From assembly GCF_000814325.1 (NCBI RefSeq), contig NZ_JPHF01000012.1:1-64000 (forward strand): DNA of 64,000 nt. The letters run 5' to 3'. Below are positions 27,064 to 35,429 of the stretch, piece by piece. This stretch comes from Flavihumibacter sp. ZG627. GTDB lineage: Bacteria; Bacteroidota; Bacteroidia; Chitinophagales; Chitinophagaceae. The translations under genes were made by a program, and so were the position numbers. The first letter of the stretch is position 1. Each line of letters begins with the position of its first letter. Under the pieces are notes generated by a model that was not told where the DNA came from, did no database searches, and was given only the letters and a program-made list of their open reading frames with translations.

Positions 27064-27891
27064 TTACCTGATTTGTCCCCTTACCACTCCACCAGCATGA
27101 AGGGTTGAATGTGCATTAACATAAAGTGCATCCGTTCCTTTAATGGCGGCAAAAGCTGCATCATCAAGAGAGATCGTTTTCACCACACCAAAATCAGCTG
27201 CTGAAGCTGCCAGGCCAACCAACACATCTCCATTGGCACCTTCCGCACCTTTATGGATATGGGCCATACTTAGTGCATCAATTGATTCCAGGTTGCTTAC
27301 TGTAACATTAGAATACAGCTTCTTATCGGCTGTCATTCTCAGGATAGCCGTACCAGTAGCTGTTGTAACAACCGCAGGAACTTCATTGGTTCCGGAGAGC
27401 GCTACATCCATTGCAAATTCAACCTTGGAATTCAGCTGCGCACGAACCAATCCCGATGCAACCTGCTGGGAGTGTGCATTAAAATAAATGTGGTTAGCAT
27501 CACTCTTCAGGCTGTCAACCAATGATTGCCTTAACCCGGTAATAGTACCTGTTGCATTTCCGCCGGTAAAGGTCGGATCCAGACTAAGTATCACCGGACC
27601 GTTTGTAATGGCATCACCAGCATGAAGATGGGCTGCCTGCAGTGCATCGCCACCTGCCAGTCCATTTACCGAAATATTATATTTCAGTGAATTGTCTGCC
27701 AGTAACTGAAGCGTTACAGTTCCCGTTTCCGTTCTTGATGGTACAGCCGGATTTTCATTTTTAGTACTCAGGTTAAGTGTCCATTCTTTCACCGTGTCTG
27801 GTTCCTGAACATCATCATCATCTTCGCTGCAGGCGATCAATAAAAAGGGTAAGCTCAACGCAATAGCGCTTTTGAAGAGAAGCTTTTTCAT
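27064..27891 (-). CDS. Lipoprotein with two CHRD domains
   Basis: This 275-residue lipoprotein starts at ATG 27891; an in-frame ATG at 27915 would add eight residues ahead of a good signal sequence. The lipobox LLIAC places the lipidated Cys near residue 21, followed by an acidic SEDDDD stretch. Two CHRD repeats are seen, about residues 36-155 and 157-275. Each ends with a NAHS segment followed by a GGVVRGQI/SGLVRAQL motif. CHRD domains are widespread in secreted proteins but have no assigned activity in bacteria. An inverted repeat lies directly before the start codon. Confidence 0.88.
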   Translation of the reverse strand: MKKLLFKSAIALSLPFLLIACSEDDDDVQEPDTVKEWTLNLSTKNENPAVPSRTETGTVTLQLLADNSLKYNISVNGLAGGDALQAAHLHAGDAITNGPVILSLDPTFTGGNATGTITGLRQSLVDSLKSDANHIYFNAHSQQVASGLVRAQLNSKVEFAMDVALSGTNEVPAVVTTATGTAILRMTADKKLYSNVTVSNLESIDALSMAHIHKGAEGANGDVLVGLAASAADFGVVKTISLDDAAFAAIKGTDALYVNAHSTLHAGGVVRGQIR

Positions 27892-27893
27892 AA

Positions 27894-27927
27894 TGTGGTT
27901 TTTGTAATGATTCAATTACAAACCACA
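27894..27927. repeat. Inverted repeat before CHRD gene
   Basis: TGTGGTTTTTGTAAT (27894-27908) and ATTACAAACCACA (27915-27927) pair with a 2-base bulge. The repeat ends 3 bases before the start codon of the leftward CHRD gene. It would form a leader hairpin near the translation start or serve as an operator; which one cannot be decided. Confidence 0.5.
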
Positions 27928-27945
27928 TGCAAAAACTGTGCGCTC

Positions 27946-29205
27946 TTACAGTATTACGCCGGCTAATTCCAGGCTTTTCTTTTTAAGTTGTTGTATCGCA
28001 ACGTTCTCTATGATGGGTTCTGCGGTTAATATTAAAGAAGTGTTATTTTCTTTCCACCAGCTATTGAGTCTGAGCTCAGAAGCTGGCAGTACCCCAACGA
28101 GGTATTTTCTTTCCTCTCCTGCATGCCATTCTTCTATCCATTCAAATTTTTCACGGGGAATATTTTTCCAATCGGTGAAACTCAGGTACACGCGTAGATA
28201 ATAATCATCAGTGAGGGTATTAGGTTGGTGGTGATATAATTTTTTGTATTCATACTTATAATCGTATCGCAATGCGGAAAGATCACTCAGTACTGCGGAT
28301 GCTGTTGGAAAACTTCCCGCGCCCTTTCCATAAAAGAATTGTTTATCAGAGAATCCGCTTTCTATGACCACACCATTATATTCATTCTTCACAAATGAAA
28401 GATGGTCTTCCTGTGGTACAAATTGGGGGATAACATAACTTGCGACTTTACCGTTGGATAATTTCCGGGCCTGTGCAACAAGTTTTATTTGTTGTCCTTT
28501 TTCTGCAGCCACTTTTGCATCACCCGCATGGATATTCTGTATTCCGGTGAACAAAAGATTATCAGGATGTTCAATTATTCCATATGCATGTGTTAAGAGG
28601 AATGCCCATTTATTAACAGCATCGTATCCCTCCACATCCAGCTTCGGATCAGATTCTGCGAAGCCCAGTTGTTGTGCGAGTAGAAGTGCCTGCTGGAAGT
28701 CGAGCCTGTCCTCAAACATTTTGGTGAGGATGAAATTGGTGGAACCGTTTACGATTGCTTTGATGCCATGCAACAGGTCGTTATCATAATATTCTTCGAG
28801 GTTACGAATAACGGGGATGGATGCGCAGGCGGCTGCTTCGTAGAGAAAGCTCTCGCCCGTATCCTGTTGAAGGGCAAGCAATTCGGGAAGATGTTCTGCG
28901 ATCATTTTCTTGCTGGCGCTTACCACTGCTTTTCCATTGCGCAGGGCTGTGCTTACAATTTCAAAGGCAGGATCGGCTTCGTTGATCACTTCAACGATCA
29001 CATTAATTTCTTCATCATTGAGCAGCTCATCACGGTCGGTGGTGAACAATGCATCGGGAGCATTTCTTTTTTTGGATGGGTCCTTGATACATACTTTTTT
29101 AATGGAGGCTCTCAGCGATGGTGTTTGTTGCAACACCCGGTATAATCCTTCTCCCACTACGCCAAATCCGAATAAACCGATGGTCAGTTGTTTGTGATAT
29201 GTCAT
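27946..29205 (-). CDS. hom: Homoserine dehydrogenase
   Basis: The 419-residue enzyme of the threonine/methionine branch reduces aspartate semialdehyde to homoserine with NAD(P)H. The N-terminal Rossmann motif GLFGFGVVGEG (about residues 9-19), the central INGSTNF-type segment IVNGSTNFILTKM and the catalytic region ESDPKLDVEGYDA are present. The C-terminus has no clear ACT domain of normal size. The open frame extends to 29253, but the ATG at 29205 fits the family and avoids overlap with the upstream gene. It is transcribed behind the trans-sulfuration gene (22-base gap) under the SAM-I riboswitch. Confidence 0.93.
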   Translation of the reverse strand: MTYHKQLTIGLFGFGVVGEGLYRVLQQTPSLRASIKKVCIKDPSKKRNAPDALFTTDRDELLNDEEINVIVEVINEADPAFEIVSTALRNGKAVVSASKKMIAEHLPELLALQQDTGESFLYEAAACASIPVIRNLEEYYDNDLLHGIKAIVNGSTNFILTKMFEDRLDFQQALLLAQQLGFAESDPKLDVEGYDAVNKWAFLLTHAYGIIEHPDNLLFTGIQNIHAGDAKVAAEKGQQIKLVAQARKLSNGKVASYVIPQFVPQEDHLSFVKNEYNGVVIESGFSDKQFFYGKGAGSFPTASAVLSDLSALRYDYKYEYKKLYHHQPNTLTDDYYLRVYLSFTDWKNIPREKFEWIEEWHAGEERKYLVGVLPASELRLNSWWKENNTSLILTAEPIIENVAIQQLKKKSLELAGVIL

Positions 29206-29227
29206 CTTATATTGTTTTGCTTGCTTG

Positions 29228-30421
29228 TTAACATTTTTCTTTCTGCGCTGCATGTTTTAGTTTCTGCGGATGCGTTGCAGAAACCAGTGTAAGGGCAGTT
29301 TCGATATCATTGATAAGGTCGCGCCCATCTTCAAGGCCTACACTGAGCCTGATGAGACTGTCTTTGACGCCCGCTGCTTTTCTTTTCAGTGCATCAATTG
29401 ATTTATGTGTCATTGAGGCGGGGTGACTCACGAGGCTCTTAACGCCGCCCAAACTTTCAGCCAGGTGGAAAAGGCTGGTGTTTGTAACGAATGCCTTAGC
29501 TGCCTCTTCGGTATCATCTTTCAGACTGAAGGAAACGATGCCGCCATAATTTTTCAATTGTCTTTTTGCAAGGTGATGGTTGGGATGGCTGCTTAGTCCG
29601 GGATAATAAACTTTATCCACCAGCGGATGTGTTTGCAGGTAACGGGCAATGATAGACGCAGAGCTGCAATGCTGGTTAATTCTCAGATGCAGTGTTTCGA
29701 GGCCGCGGATAAGCAGGAAGCTGTCGAAGGGCCCGAGCACAGCGCCACAGGCATTCTGGTAGAATTTTATTTCTGCACCGAGTGCCGGGTCTTTTGTTAC
29801 TACGAGTCCTGCAATAACATCACTATGTCCGCCGATATATTTGGTAGCGCTATGCACTACGATATCTGCTCCTGCGAGTAGGGGTTGCTGTAATACGGGT
29901 GATGCAAAAGTGTTATCAACGCAGAGAAGGATATGGTAGCGCTGAGCTATTTCTGCTATGGCGTGGAGGTCAGAAATTTTAAGGGTGGGGTTGGTCGGAC
30001 TTTCGATCCAGATCAGTTTTGTTTTTGGTGTGATGGCGCGGGTGATGGCTCCGAGGTCGGTAGTATCAACATAGTTTGTATTGATCCCGAATTTCTTATA
30101 GACTTTTTCGAAGAGCCTGTATGCACCACCATAGATATCATCAACCGCGATGATCTCATCCCCCGATTGAAGGAGTTTGACAACGGCATCGATGGCTGCG
30201 AGTCCGCTGGAAAATGCAGCGGCTACTGTGCCGGCTTCCAGTTTGGCAATAATCTTTTCGAGTTCATGGCGGGTAGGGTTGTTGGTGCGGCTGTAATCAT
30301 AGCCTTTGTTGACGCCTGGGGCTTCCTGTACAAAAGTACTTGTCTGGTAAATCGGAACGGCGATTGCGCCGGTTTGTGCATCCACCGGGATGCTGTACAA
30401 TAATTGTGTTGTCGCTTGCAT
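29228..30421 (-). CDS. Trans-sulfuration PLP enzyme (cystathionine gamma-synthase type)
   Basis: This 397-residue Cys/Met-metabolism PLP enzyme shows the PLP-lysine motif SATKYIGGHSD and the N-terminal YDYSRTNNPTR expected for cystathionine gamma-synthase, gamma-lyase and related enzymes. Control by a SAM-I riboswitch and the following homoserine dehydrogenase gene favour a biosynthetic role: making cystathionine or homocysteine from an activated homoserine. The start is taken as ATG 30421. The longer frame to 30529 would begin inside the riboswitch terminator and adds residues without family resemblance. Confidence 0.88.
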   Translation of the reverse strand: MQATTQLLYSIPVDAQTGAIAVPIYQTSTFVQEAPGVNKGYDYSRTNNPTRHELEKIIAKLEAGTVAAAFSSGLAAIDAVVKLLQSGDEIIAVDDIYGGAYRLFEKVYKKFGINTNYVDTTDLGAITRAITPKTKLIWIESPTNPTLKISDLHAIAEIAQRYHILLCVDNTFASPVLQQPLLAGADIVVHSATKYIGGHSDVIAGLVVTKDPALGAEIKFYQNACGAVLGPFDSFLLIRGLETLHLRINQHCSSASIIARYLQTHPLVDKVYYPGLSSHPNHHLAKRQLKNYGGIVSFSLKDDTEEAAKAFVTNTSLFHLAESLGGVKSLVSHPASMTHKSIDALKRKAAGVKDSLIRLSVGLEDGRDLINDIETALTLVSATHPQKLKHAAQKEKC

Positions 30422-30504
30422 TGTTAAACAGTTTTTTAATTGATAAACAGGTTTGTTGCGACACCACCTACCAAGTTTGAGATCGGAAGAGTAGTTGTAT
30501 AAAA

Positions 30505-30540
30505 CAAAAAAGCTCTTCCGATAAATCATCAGAAGAGCTA
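30505..30540 (-). terminator. Riboswitch expression-platform terminator
   Basis: On the minus strand AGCTCTTCTGAT and ATCGGAAGAGCT form a 12-pair stem (one G-U) followed by TTTTTTG. It lies between the SAM-I aptamer and the PLP-enzyme start codon, where the premature terminator of an S-box leader is expected. Confidence 0.8.
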
Positions 30541-30580
30541 TATGTAGAAGTAATTATTTCTGCAAAAGCCTTTCATCAGA

Positions 30581-30688
30581 CTTATCTGTTCCCGCTGTGC
30601 GGGCTGGATTTGGCACCTTACTTCGTGTTGCCACGAAACAGGTTGTCAAGGCTTCATAGGGCCATTTCCCTCTGCCTTTCTTGATAAG
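30581..30688 (-). ncRNA. SAM-I riboswitch (S-box leader)
   Basis: Read on the minus strand, the element opens with CTTATCAAGA, continues with GGCAGAGGGA, TGGCCCTATGAAGCC and GGCAACAC, and closes with AGATAAG. This is the consensus order of the SAM-I aptamer, with P1 formed by CTTATC and GATAAG. With the downstream terminator it should shut off the trans-sulfuration and homoserine dehydrogenase genes when S-adenosylmethionine is abundant. Confidence 0.93.
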
Positions 30689-30709
30689 CGATGTTATAAA
30701 GAACTTGTG

Positions 30710-30741
30710 CAAAGATAGGGTGGCTGTTTCCGAATTGCCAA
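30710..30741 (-). promoter_or_regulatory. Promoter of the SAM-riboswitch operon
   Basis: The minus strand reads TTG (30741-30739), a 21-base spacer and TATCTTTG (30717-30710). This fits the Bacteroidota promoter pattern and places the transcription start about 15 bases before the aptamer. Confidence 0.7.
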
Positions 30742-30760
30742 AAAATATTTTCTTAAAATA

Positions 30761-30786
30761 GAAAACCCCGCACTGGGCGGGGCTTT
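30761..30786 (-). terminator. Intrinsic terminator of barrel-protein gene
   Basis: On the minus strand GCCCCGC, CCAGT and GCGGGG are followed by TTTTC, a compact GC-rich hairpin 35-60 bases after the stop of the outer-membrane protein gene at 30821. Confidence 0.75.
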
Positions 30787-30820
30787 CAAGTTGGTTGCAG
30801 AGGTATTCTGTCAGTGCTTC

Positions 30821-31477
30821 TTAGAAACGGTAGCCTACAGAAACGCCGAAGCCGGTGTTGTTTGCTTTGGGTTGTTGTAATTCAGATGACAGCCCGGTGA
30901 TGTCGGGAATAAGATTGGCAAGACCAAACTGTGAATTCAGTTGGAAGCTGAGTCCGGAAGCCATTTCATAACCGGCCATAATGTTTGCACCAAAGTCCAT
31001 TCTTCTGAGGATATAACTGTTTTCATATTCTTCAGCCGACACTTTATTTTTGAATTCAATATCTGAATCTGTGTCGCTATCAAACTTCACTTTACCACCA
31101 ACGGCAAAGCCTGCGTATGGACCTGCTCCTAAAATCAGGCGGCCATTTCCCAATACCGGCTTATACATAAAGCTTACCGGTATTTCAACATAGGAAAGAT
31201 TGATACTGGCATCCTCAAAGTCTTTTGATTTAGCTCCCTTAGTGCTGAATAAAACTCCCGGCTGTATAAAGAATTCGTCAGCCAGTGGAATTTCAACATC
31301 AGCGCCTATATGAAAGCCTGTTTTGAGTTTACCATTGTCTTTGTCGTCATAGGCATCTTTTCCGGTAATGTTGGTAAAGTTTACACCAGCACGGCCAATA
31401 ACACGGGCCCCTGTTTGCGCACTTGCAGTGAATAAAATTCCTGCTGCAAATAATCCTGTCAAAATTGTCTTTTTCAT
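30821..31477 (-). CDS. Outer-membrane beta-barrel protein (PorT-like fold)
   Basis: The 218-residue protein has a signal peptide (MKKTILTGLFAAGILFTASAQ). Its amphipathic strands are typical of small eight-stranded Bacteroidota barrels (outer membrane protein beta-barrel domain), ending in a terminal aromatic residue (GYRF). No enzymatic motif is visible. It lies 48 bases behind the OmpA-like lipoprotein gene on the same strand, so the two may be co-transcribed as envelope genes. A GC-rich terminator follows. Confidence 0.8.
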   Translation of the reverse strand: MKKTILTGLFAAGILFTASAQTGARVIGRAGVNFTNITGKDAYDDKDNGKLKTGFHIGADVEIPLADEFFIQPGVLFSTKGAKSKDFEDASINLSYVEIPVSFMYKPVLGNGRLILGAGPYAGFAVGGKVKFDSDTDSDIEFKNKVSAEEYENSYILRRMDFGANIMAGYEMASGLSFQLNSQFGLANLIPDITGLSSELQQPKANNTGFGVSVGYRF

Positions 31478-31525
31478 AAATGGGTGTTTAAAATATTTAA
31501 GGATAGGTTTATTTTATTTAATGGT

Positions 31526-32200
31526 TCAATTTTCTCCTGCTTCTTTTTTCGCTTCTGCTTTCATTTTTTCATTGGCGGTGATCAGGAATTCAACACGACG
31601 GTTCTTCGCCATATTTGCCTCTGAATCGTTGTCGTATTTAGGCGCCAGTTCACCATAACCTTTTGTAGTAAGGCGATGGGAAGCGATTCCTTTTGCGTCA
31701 ACATAACTCGCAACTGATGTAGCTCTCCTAACTGACAAGCGCTGGTTATAATCCGTTGCACCCTGGCTGTCAGTATGTCCTGCAACTTCAAGATTTGTGT
31801 CAGGATATTTATTAAGTATAGCTACCAGTTTATCGAGTTCTGATTTTGCGCCTGCGCTCAGGTCAGACCTGTCGAAGCCAAAAAGTACTGCATTATTGAA
31901 TTCAACAACGATACCTTCTCCCACACGTTCCACTTTGGCGCCATCAACTTCTTCATCAATTTCTTTGGCTTGTTTATCCATCTTTTTCCCGATAAGAACC
32001 CCTGCTGTACCGCCTACTGCGGCTCCCAGGATTGCGCCCAGGCCTGCATTCCCTGCTGCTTTACCGATAATTGCTCCCATGGCTGCTCCGCCTGCAACGC
32101 CGATGGCTGCTCCTTTCTGTGTTTTCGTCATTGATTTACAGCCGATCAATAGAATTGAAGATGCGGCGAGGGCAAGTAATGAATTGGTTAAGATTCTCAT
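31526..32200 (-). CDS. OmpA-family lipoprotein with glycine zipper
   Basis: The 224-residue protein starts at ATG 32200. The open frame reaches 32359, but the extra 53 residues precede a clean signal peptide and are unlikely. The lipobox LLIGC gives a lipidated Cys near residue 21. A glycine-zipper segment (about 30-70, repeated GAAxG and GKAAG) could insert in a membrane. The C-terminal OmpA/MotB domain (about 105-215) has the peptidoglycan-binding pattern (GHTDSQGATDYNQRLS, then NRRVEF). It probably tethers the outer membrane to peptidoglycan. Confidence 0.9.
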   Translation of the reverse strand: MRILTNSLLALAASSILLIGCKSMTKTQKGAAIGVAGGAAMGAIIGKAAGNAGLGAILGAAVGGTAGVLIGKKMDKQAKEIDEEVDGAKVERVGEGIVVEFNNAVLFGFDRSDLSAGAKSELDKLVAILNKYPDTNLEVAGHTDSQGATDYNQRLSVRRATSVASYVDAKGIASHRLTTKGYGELAPKYDNDSEANMAKNRRVEFLITANEKMKAEAKKEAGEN

Positions 32201-32284
32201 AATGCTGTTTTTTAGGTAGTAAACCACCTTAATCAAAAACCGTTCCTGTTTATGGTTGTTGTATTTTTGACATTCAATCATCAT

Positions 32285-35158
32285 ATGAAGAAAAAAGTAA
32301 AAGCAGGGGATCCGCAGGCTGTTGTGGAGACGATTGAGGTGGTAGGAGCGAGGGAACATAATCTTAAGAATATTGATATAACCATACCCAAAAACAAACT
32401 TGTGGTATTTACCGGCGTAAGTGGCAGTGGTAAATCTTCTTTGGCATTTGATACAATATATAATGAAGGCCAGCGGAGGTATATGGAAAGCTTCAGCGCA
32501 TATGCGAGACAGTTTGTTGGTGATATGGAAAGGCCTGATGTAGATAAGATCACCGGGTTAAGTCCGGTTATTTCCATTGAGCAGAAAACAACCAATAAGA
32601 ATCCGCGATCAACGGTGGGTACCATTACGGAAGTGTATGATTTCCTTCGGTTGCTGTATGCGCGTGCGTCTGATGCTTACAGTTATAATACGGGAAAGCT
32701 GATGACAAAGTTTTCTGAAGAGGAGATCGTGGAGAATATTTTTTCTAAATATGGTAACAAGAAGATCAGTTTACTGGCACCGTTGGTAAGGGGACGGAAA
32801 GGTCATTACCGCGAGTTGTTTGAAGACATCCGCAAGAAGGGATTTCTGAAGGTTCGGGTGGATGGTGAGGTTAAAGATCTGGTGCCGAAAATGCAGGTTG
32901 ACCGTTATAAGATCCATGATATTGAAGTGGTGATAGACCGGATGGCTGTAACCGATGAGATGAAATTAAGGTTAAGCCAGAGCGTACAGAAATCGATGCA
33001 GGTGGGAAAGGGACTGATGTTTTTGCTGATCAATGACAGCAATCATCTTGTTCAGTATAGCCGGCAGTTGATGTGTGAGGATACGGGTATCAGTTATGAG
33101 GAGCCATCGCCCAATAGTTTTTCTTTTAACTCGCCCTATGGTGCATGTCCAACCTGCAAGGGGTTAGGTACGGTTTACCAAGTGAGCATGGAGAAGATAA
33201 TTCCCGACAATTCATTAAGTATTAAGGAAGGAGGTATTGCGCCGCTGGGTGAGGAGCGTGAGGCCTATGTATATAAGCAGGTGCAGCAGGTGGCAAAGAA
33301 GTATAAGGTTGATCTGAAGAAGCCGTTGAAGGATCTGCCTGAAAGATCATTGAATATTATTCTTTATGGCAATGAAGAAGGGGAGACGGATGACATCGTG
33401 GATTTTGAAGATTCGGCTACTGATCAACGTGTGTATGCGGAAGAGTTTGAGGGTGTTATCCCGCAATTAAAGAGATGGTTTTCTACGGCGAGTTCTGAGC
33501 CTATCCGCGATTGGGCGGAGAGCTTTATGGAACTCAGTGTGTGTGGCAGTTGCGAAGGGGCGAGGCTCAGAAAAGAGAGCCTGTGGTTCAGAGTTGACGG
33601 AAAAAATATTGCAGAGATCAGCAACTGGAATCTGGATAAACTGCTTGTATGGTTTACGGATATTGAAAAGCGTTTGAGTAATAAACAGCAGATCATAGGA
33701 AAGGATATACTGAAAGAGATCAGGGAGCGGTTGCAGTTTTTACTTGATGTGGGGTTAACCTATCTTACTATAAACAGGGCCACTCGAACGCTGAGTGGGG
33801 GCGAATCACAGCGGATCAGGCTGGCCACGCAAATCGGATCGCAGTTGCAGGGTATAACCTATGTGTTGGATGAGCCGAGTATTGGTTTGCACCAGCGCGA
33901 TAACCAGCGGTTGATATCTGCATTGCAACATCTCCGTGATATTGGTAATAGTGTGCTGGTGGTAGAACATGACAAGGATATCATGATGGCTGCTGATCAT
34001 CTTGTAGATATTGGTCCCAATGCGGGCAAGCATGGCGGCAGGATCGTTGCGCAGGGTACGCCGCAGCAGGTGCTGGAAGCGAACTCGGAAACGGCGCAAT
34101 ACCTGAGCGGGGAAAAGAGTATTCCTGTTCCTAAAGAAAGGCGGAAGGGAAATGGTAAATCGCTTGAGCTAAAAGGTGCTGCCGGTAATAACCTGAAGAG
34201 TGTGAATGTGAAGTTTCCACTTGGCAAACTCATATTGGTGACGGGTGTAAGTGGCAGTGGTAAATCAACACTGATCAATGAGACGCTTTATCCTTTGCTT
34301 TCACAACACTGTTATGACTCGAAGCAAAAACCATTGGCGTATAAATCGGTAAAGGGCCTGGATCTTATTGATAAGGTAATTGAGATAGACCAGTCGCCCA
34401 TTGGCCGAACACCGAGAAGTAATCCCGCAACTTACTGTGGTTTCTTTACAGAGATCAGACAATTATTTGCGGCTGTTCCCGAGGCCAAGATCAGGGGTTA
34501 TGCGGCGGGGCGTTTTTCATTTAATGTGAAAGGCGGCCGATGTGATCTCTGTGAAGGTGGAGGAATGCGTGTTATTGAGATGAACTTCCTTCCCGACGTT
34601 TATGTGCACTGCGAAAAATGCAATGGCAGGCGATACAATCGCGAAACGCTGGAGATAAGATATAAGGGAAAGTCGATCAGTGATGTGCTGGATATGACGG
34701 TTGATGAGGCCGTTGAATTTTTCCAATCTATTCCATACCTGTATCGCAAGATCAAGGTATTGCAGGATGTGGGGTTGGGATATATAACATTAGGGCAGTC
34801 GGCGGTTACCTTAAGCGGGGGCGAGGCGCAACGTGTAAAGCTATCCACCGAGCTTTCCAAGAAGGATACGGGTAAAACATTTTATATTCTTGACGAGCCC
34901 ACTACGGGATTGCATTTCCAGGATATCCAGCATTTGCTTGATGTGTTGAATAAGCTGGTTGACAGGGGTAATACCGTGTTGATCATTGAGCATAACCTGG
35001 ATGTAATAAAGGTTGCGGATCATATCATTGATATTGGTCCCGAGGGAGGTGATGGCGGGGGGCAGTTGTTGTTTGAAGGTTTGCCCGAGGATATGGTGAA
35101 TGTAAAGGCGAGTCATACTGCGCGGTTCCTGAAAACAGAACTAGAGGCGGCGGGTTAG
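32285..35158 (+). CDS. uvrA: Excinuclease ABC subunit A
   Basis: The 957-residue UvrA is the damage-recognition ATPase of nucleotide excision repair. Two ABC modules are visible, each with a Walker A (GVSGSGKSS near residue 46; GVSGSGKST near residue 650) and a signature (LSGGESQR, LSGGEAQR). Zinc-binding cysteines appear as CPTC/CGSC in the first half and CDLC/CEKC in the second. An upstream in-frame ATG at 32252 exists, but ATG 32285 gives the usual N-terminus, with the signature DNA-repair domain EVVGAREHNLKNID close to it. No other uvr gene is in view. Confidence 0.96.
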   Translation: MKKKVKAGDPQAVVETIEVVGAREHNLKNIDITIPKNKLVVFTGVSGSGKSSLAFDTIYNEGQRRYMESFSAYARQFVGDMERPDVDKITGLSPVISIEQKTTNKNPRSTVGTITEVYDFLRLLYARASDAYSYNTGKLMTKFSEEEIVENIFSKYGNKKISLLAPLVRGRKGHYRELFEDIRKKGFLKVRVDGEVKDLVPKMQVDRYKIHDIEVVIDRMAVTDEMKLRLSQSVQKSMQVGKGLMFLLINDSNHLVQYSRQLMCEDTGISYEEPSPNSFSFNSPYGACPTCKGLGTVYQVSMEKIIPDNSLSIKEGGIAPLGEEREAYVYKQVQQVAKKYKVDLKKPLKDLPERSLNIILYGNEEGETDDIVDFEDSATDQRVYAEEFEGVIPQLKRWFSTASSEPIRDWAESFMELSVCGSCEGARLRKESLWFRVDGKNIAEISNWNLDKLLVWFTDIEKRLSNKQQIIGKDILKEIRERLQFLLDVGLTYLTINRATRTLSGGESQRIRLATQIGSQLQGITYVLDEPSIGLHQRDNQRLISALQHLRDIGNSVLVVEHDKDIMMAADHLVDIGPNAGKHGGRIVAQGTPQQVLEANSETAQYLSGEKSIPVPKERRKGNGKSLELKGAAGNNLKSVNVKFPLGKLILVTGVSGSGKSTLINETLYPLLSQHCYDSKQKPLAYKSVKGLDLIDKVIEIDQSPIGRTPRSNPATYCGFFTEIRQLFAAVPEAKIRGYAAGRFSFNVKGGRCDLCEGGGMRVIEMNFLPDVYVHCEKCNGRRYNRETLEIRYKGKSISDVLDMTVDEAVEFFQSIPYLYRKIKVLQDVGLGYITLGQSAVTLSGGEAQRVKLSTELSKKDTGKTFYILDEPTTGLHFQDIQHLLDVLNKLVDRGNTVLIIEHNLDVIKVADHIIDIGPEGGDGGGQLLFEGLPEDMVNVKASHTARFLKTELEAAG

Positions 35159-35429
35159 GTGTCTCCTATGTTTGCAATAAGCAAAAGTAGTTCTTGGAGA
35201 ATCGATTAAGATACCAATAGTTTTGATTTATAAAGTGAAAAGGGGTGAGAGCTTTAGGTGTCTAAGCAGCTCTTCAGCATGCTGAGTGTCAGAATCAGCC
35301 TCACTCTTTTTTATCTCTTCGAGTTTGAACAGAATGTAAGGAATGCTGCAGGTTCAGCATATCCAGAATATCCAGCCAGGAGACAAAACGAAGGGAGATT
35401 TTCACTTTTCATTATTTAAACAAATTGGT
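35159..35429 (+). other. Non-coding 5' region of IS110 element
   Basis: This 271-base stretch between uvrA and the transposase frame has no supported gene. It contains several short stems, including GAGCT...AGCTC around 35250-35275, the palindrome CAGCATGCTG near 35277-35286 and GAGTG...CACTC near 35284-35306. IS110-group elements carry a structured bridge RNA in the non-coding region upstream of the transposase, so one may lie here. This is inferred from the family, and the left boundary of the element is not determined. Confidence 0.35.

Noticed and set aside
30480-30491. AGATCGGAAGAG, identical to the first bases of a common sequencing adapter
   Set aside because: The following bases (TAGTTG) do not continue the adapter, and the word pairs with the riboswitch terminator arm, so it is native sequence.
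30421-30529. Longer N-terminus of the trans-sulfuration enzyme
   Set aside because: The extension is encoded by the riboswitch terminator and leader and does not resemble the enzyme family.
32252-32284. Longer uvrA N-terminus
   Set aside because: The extra eleven residues are hydrophobic and not seen in UvrA. A TATTTTTG element lies at 32262-32269, inside the extension.
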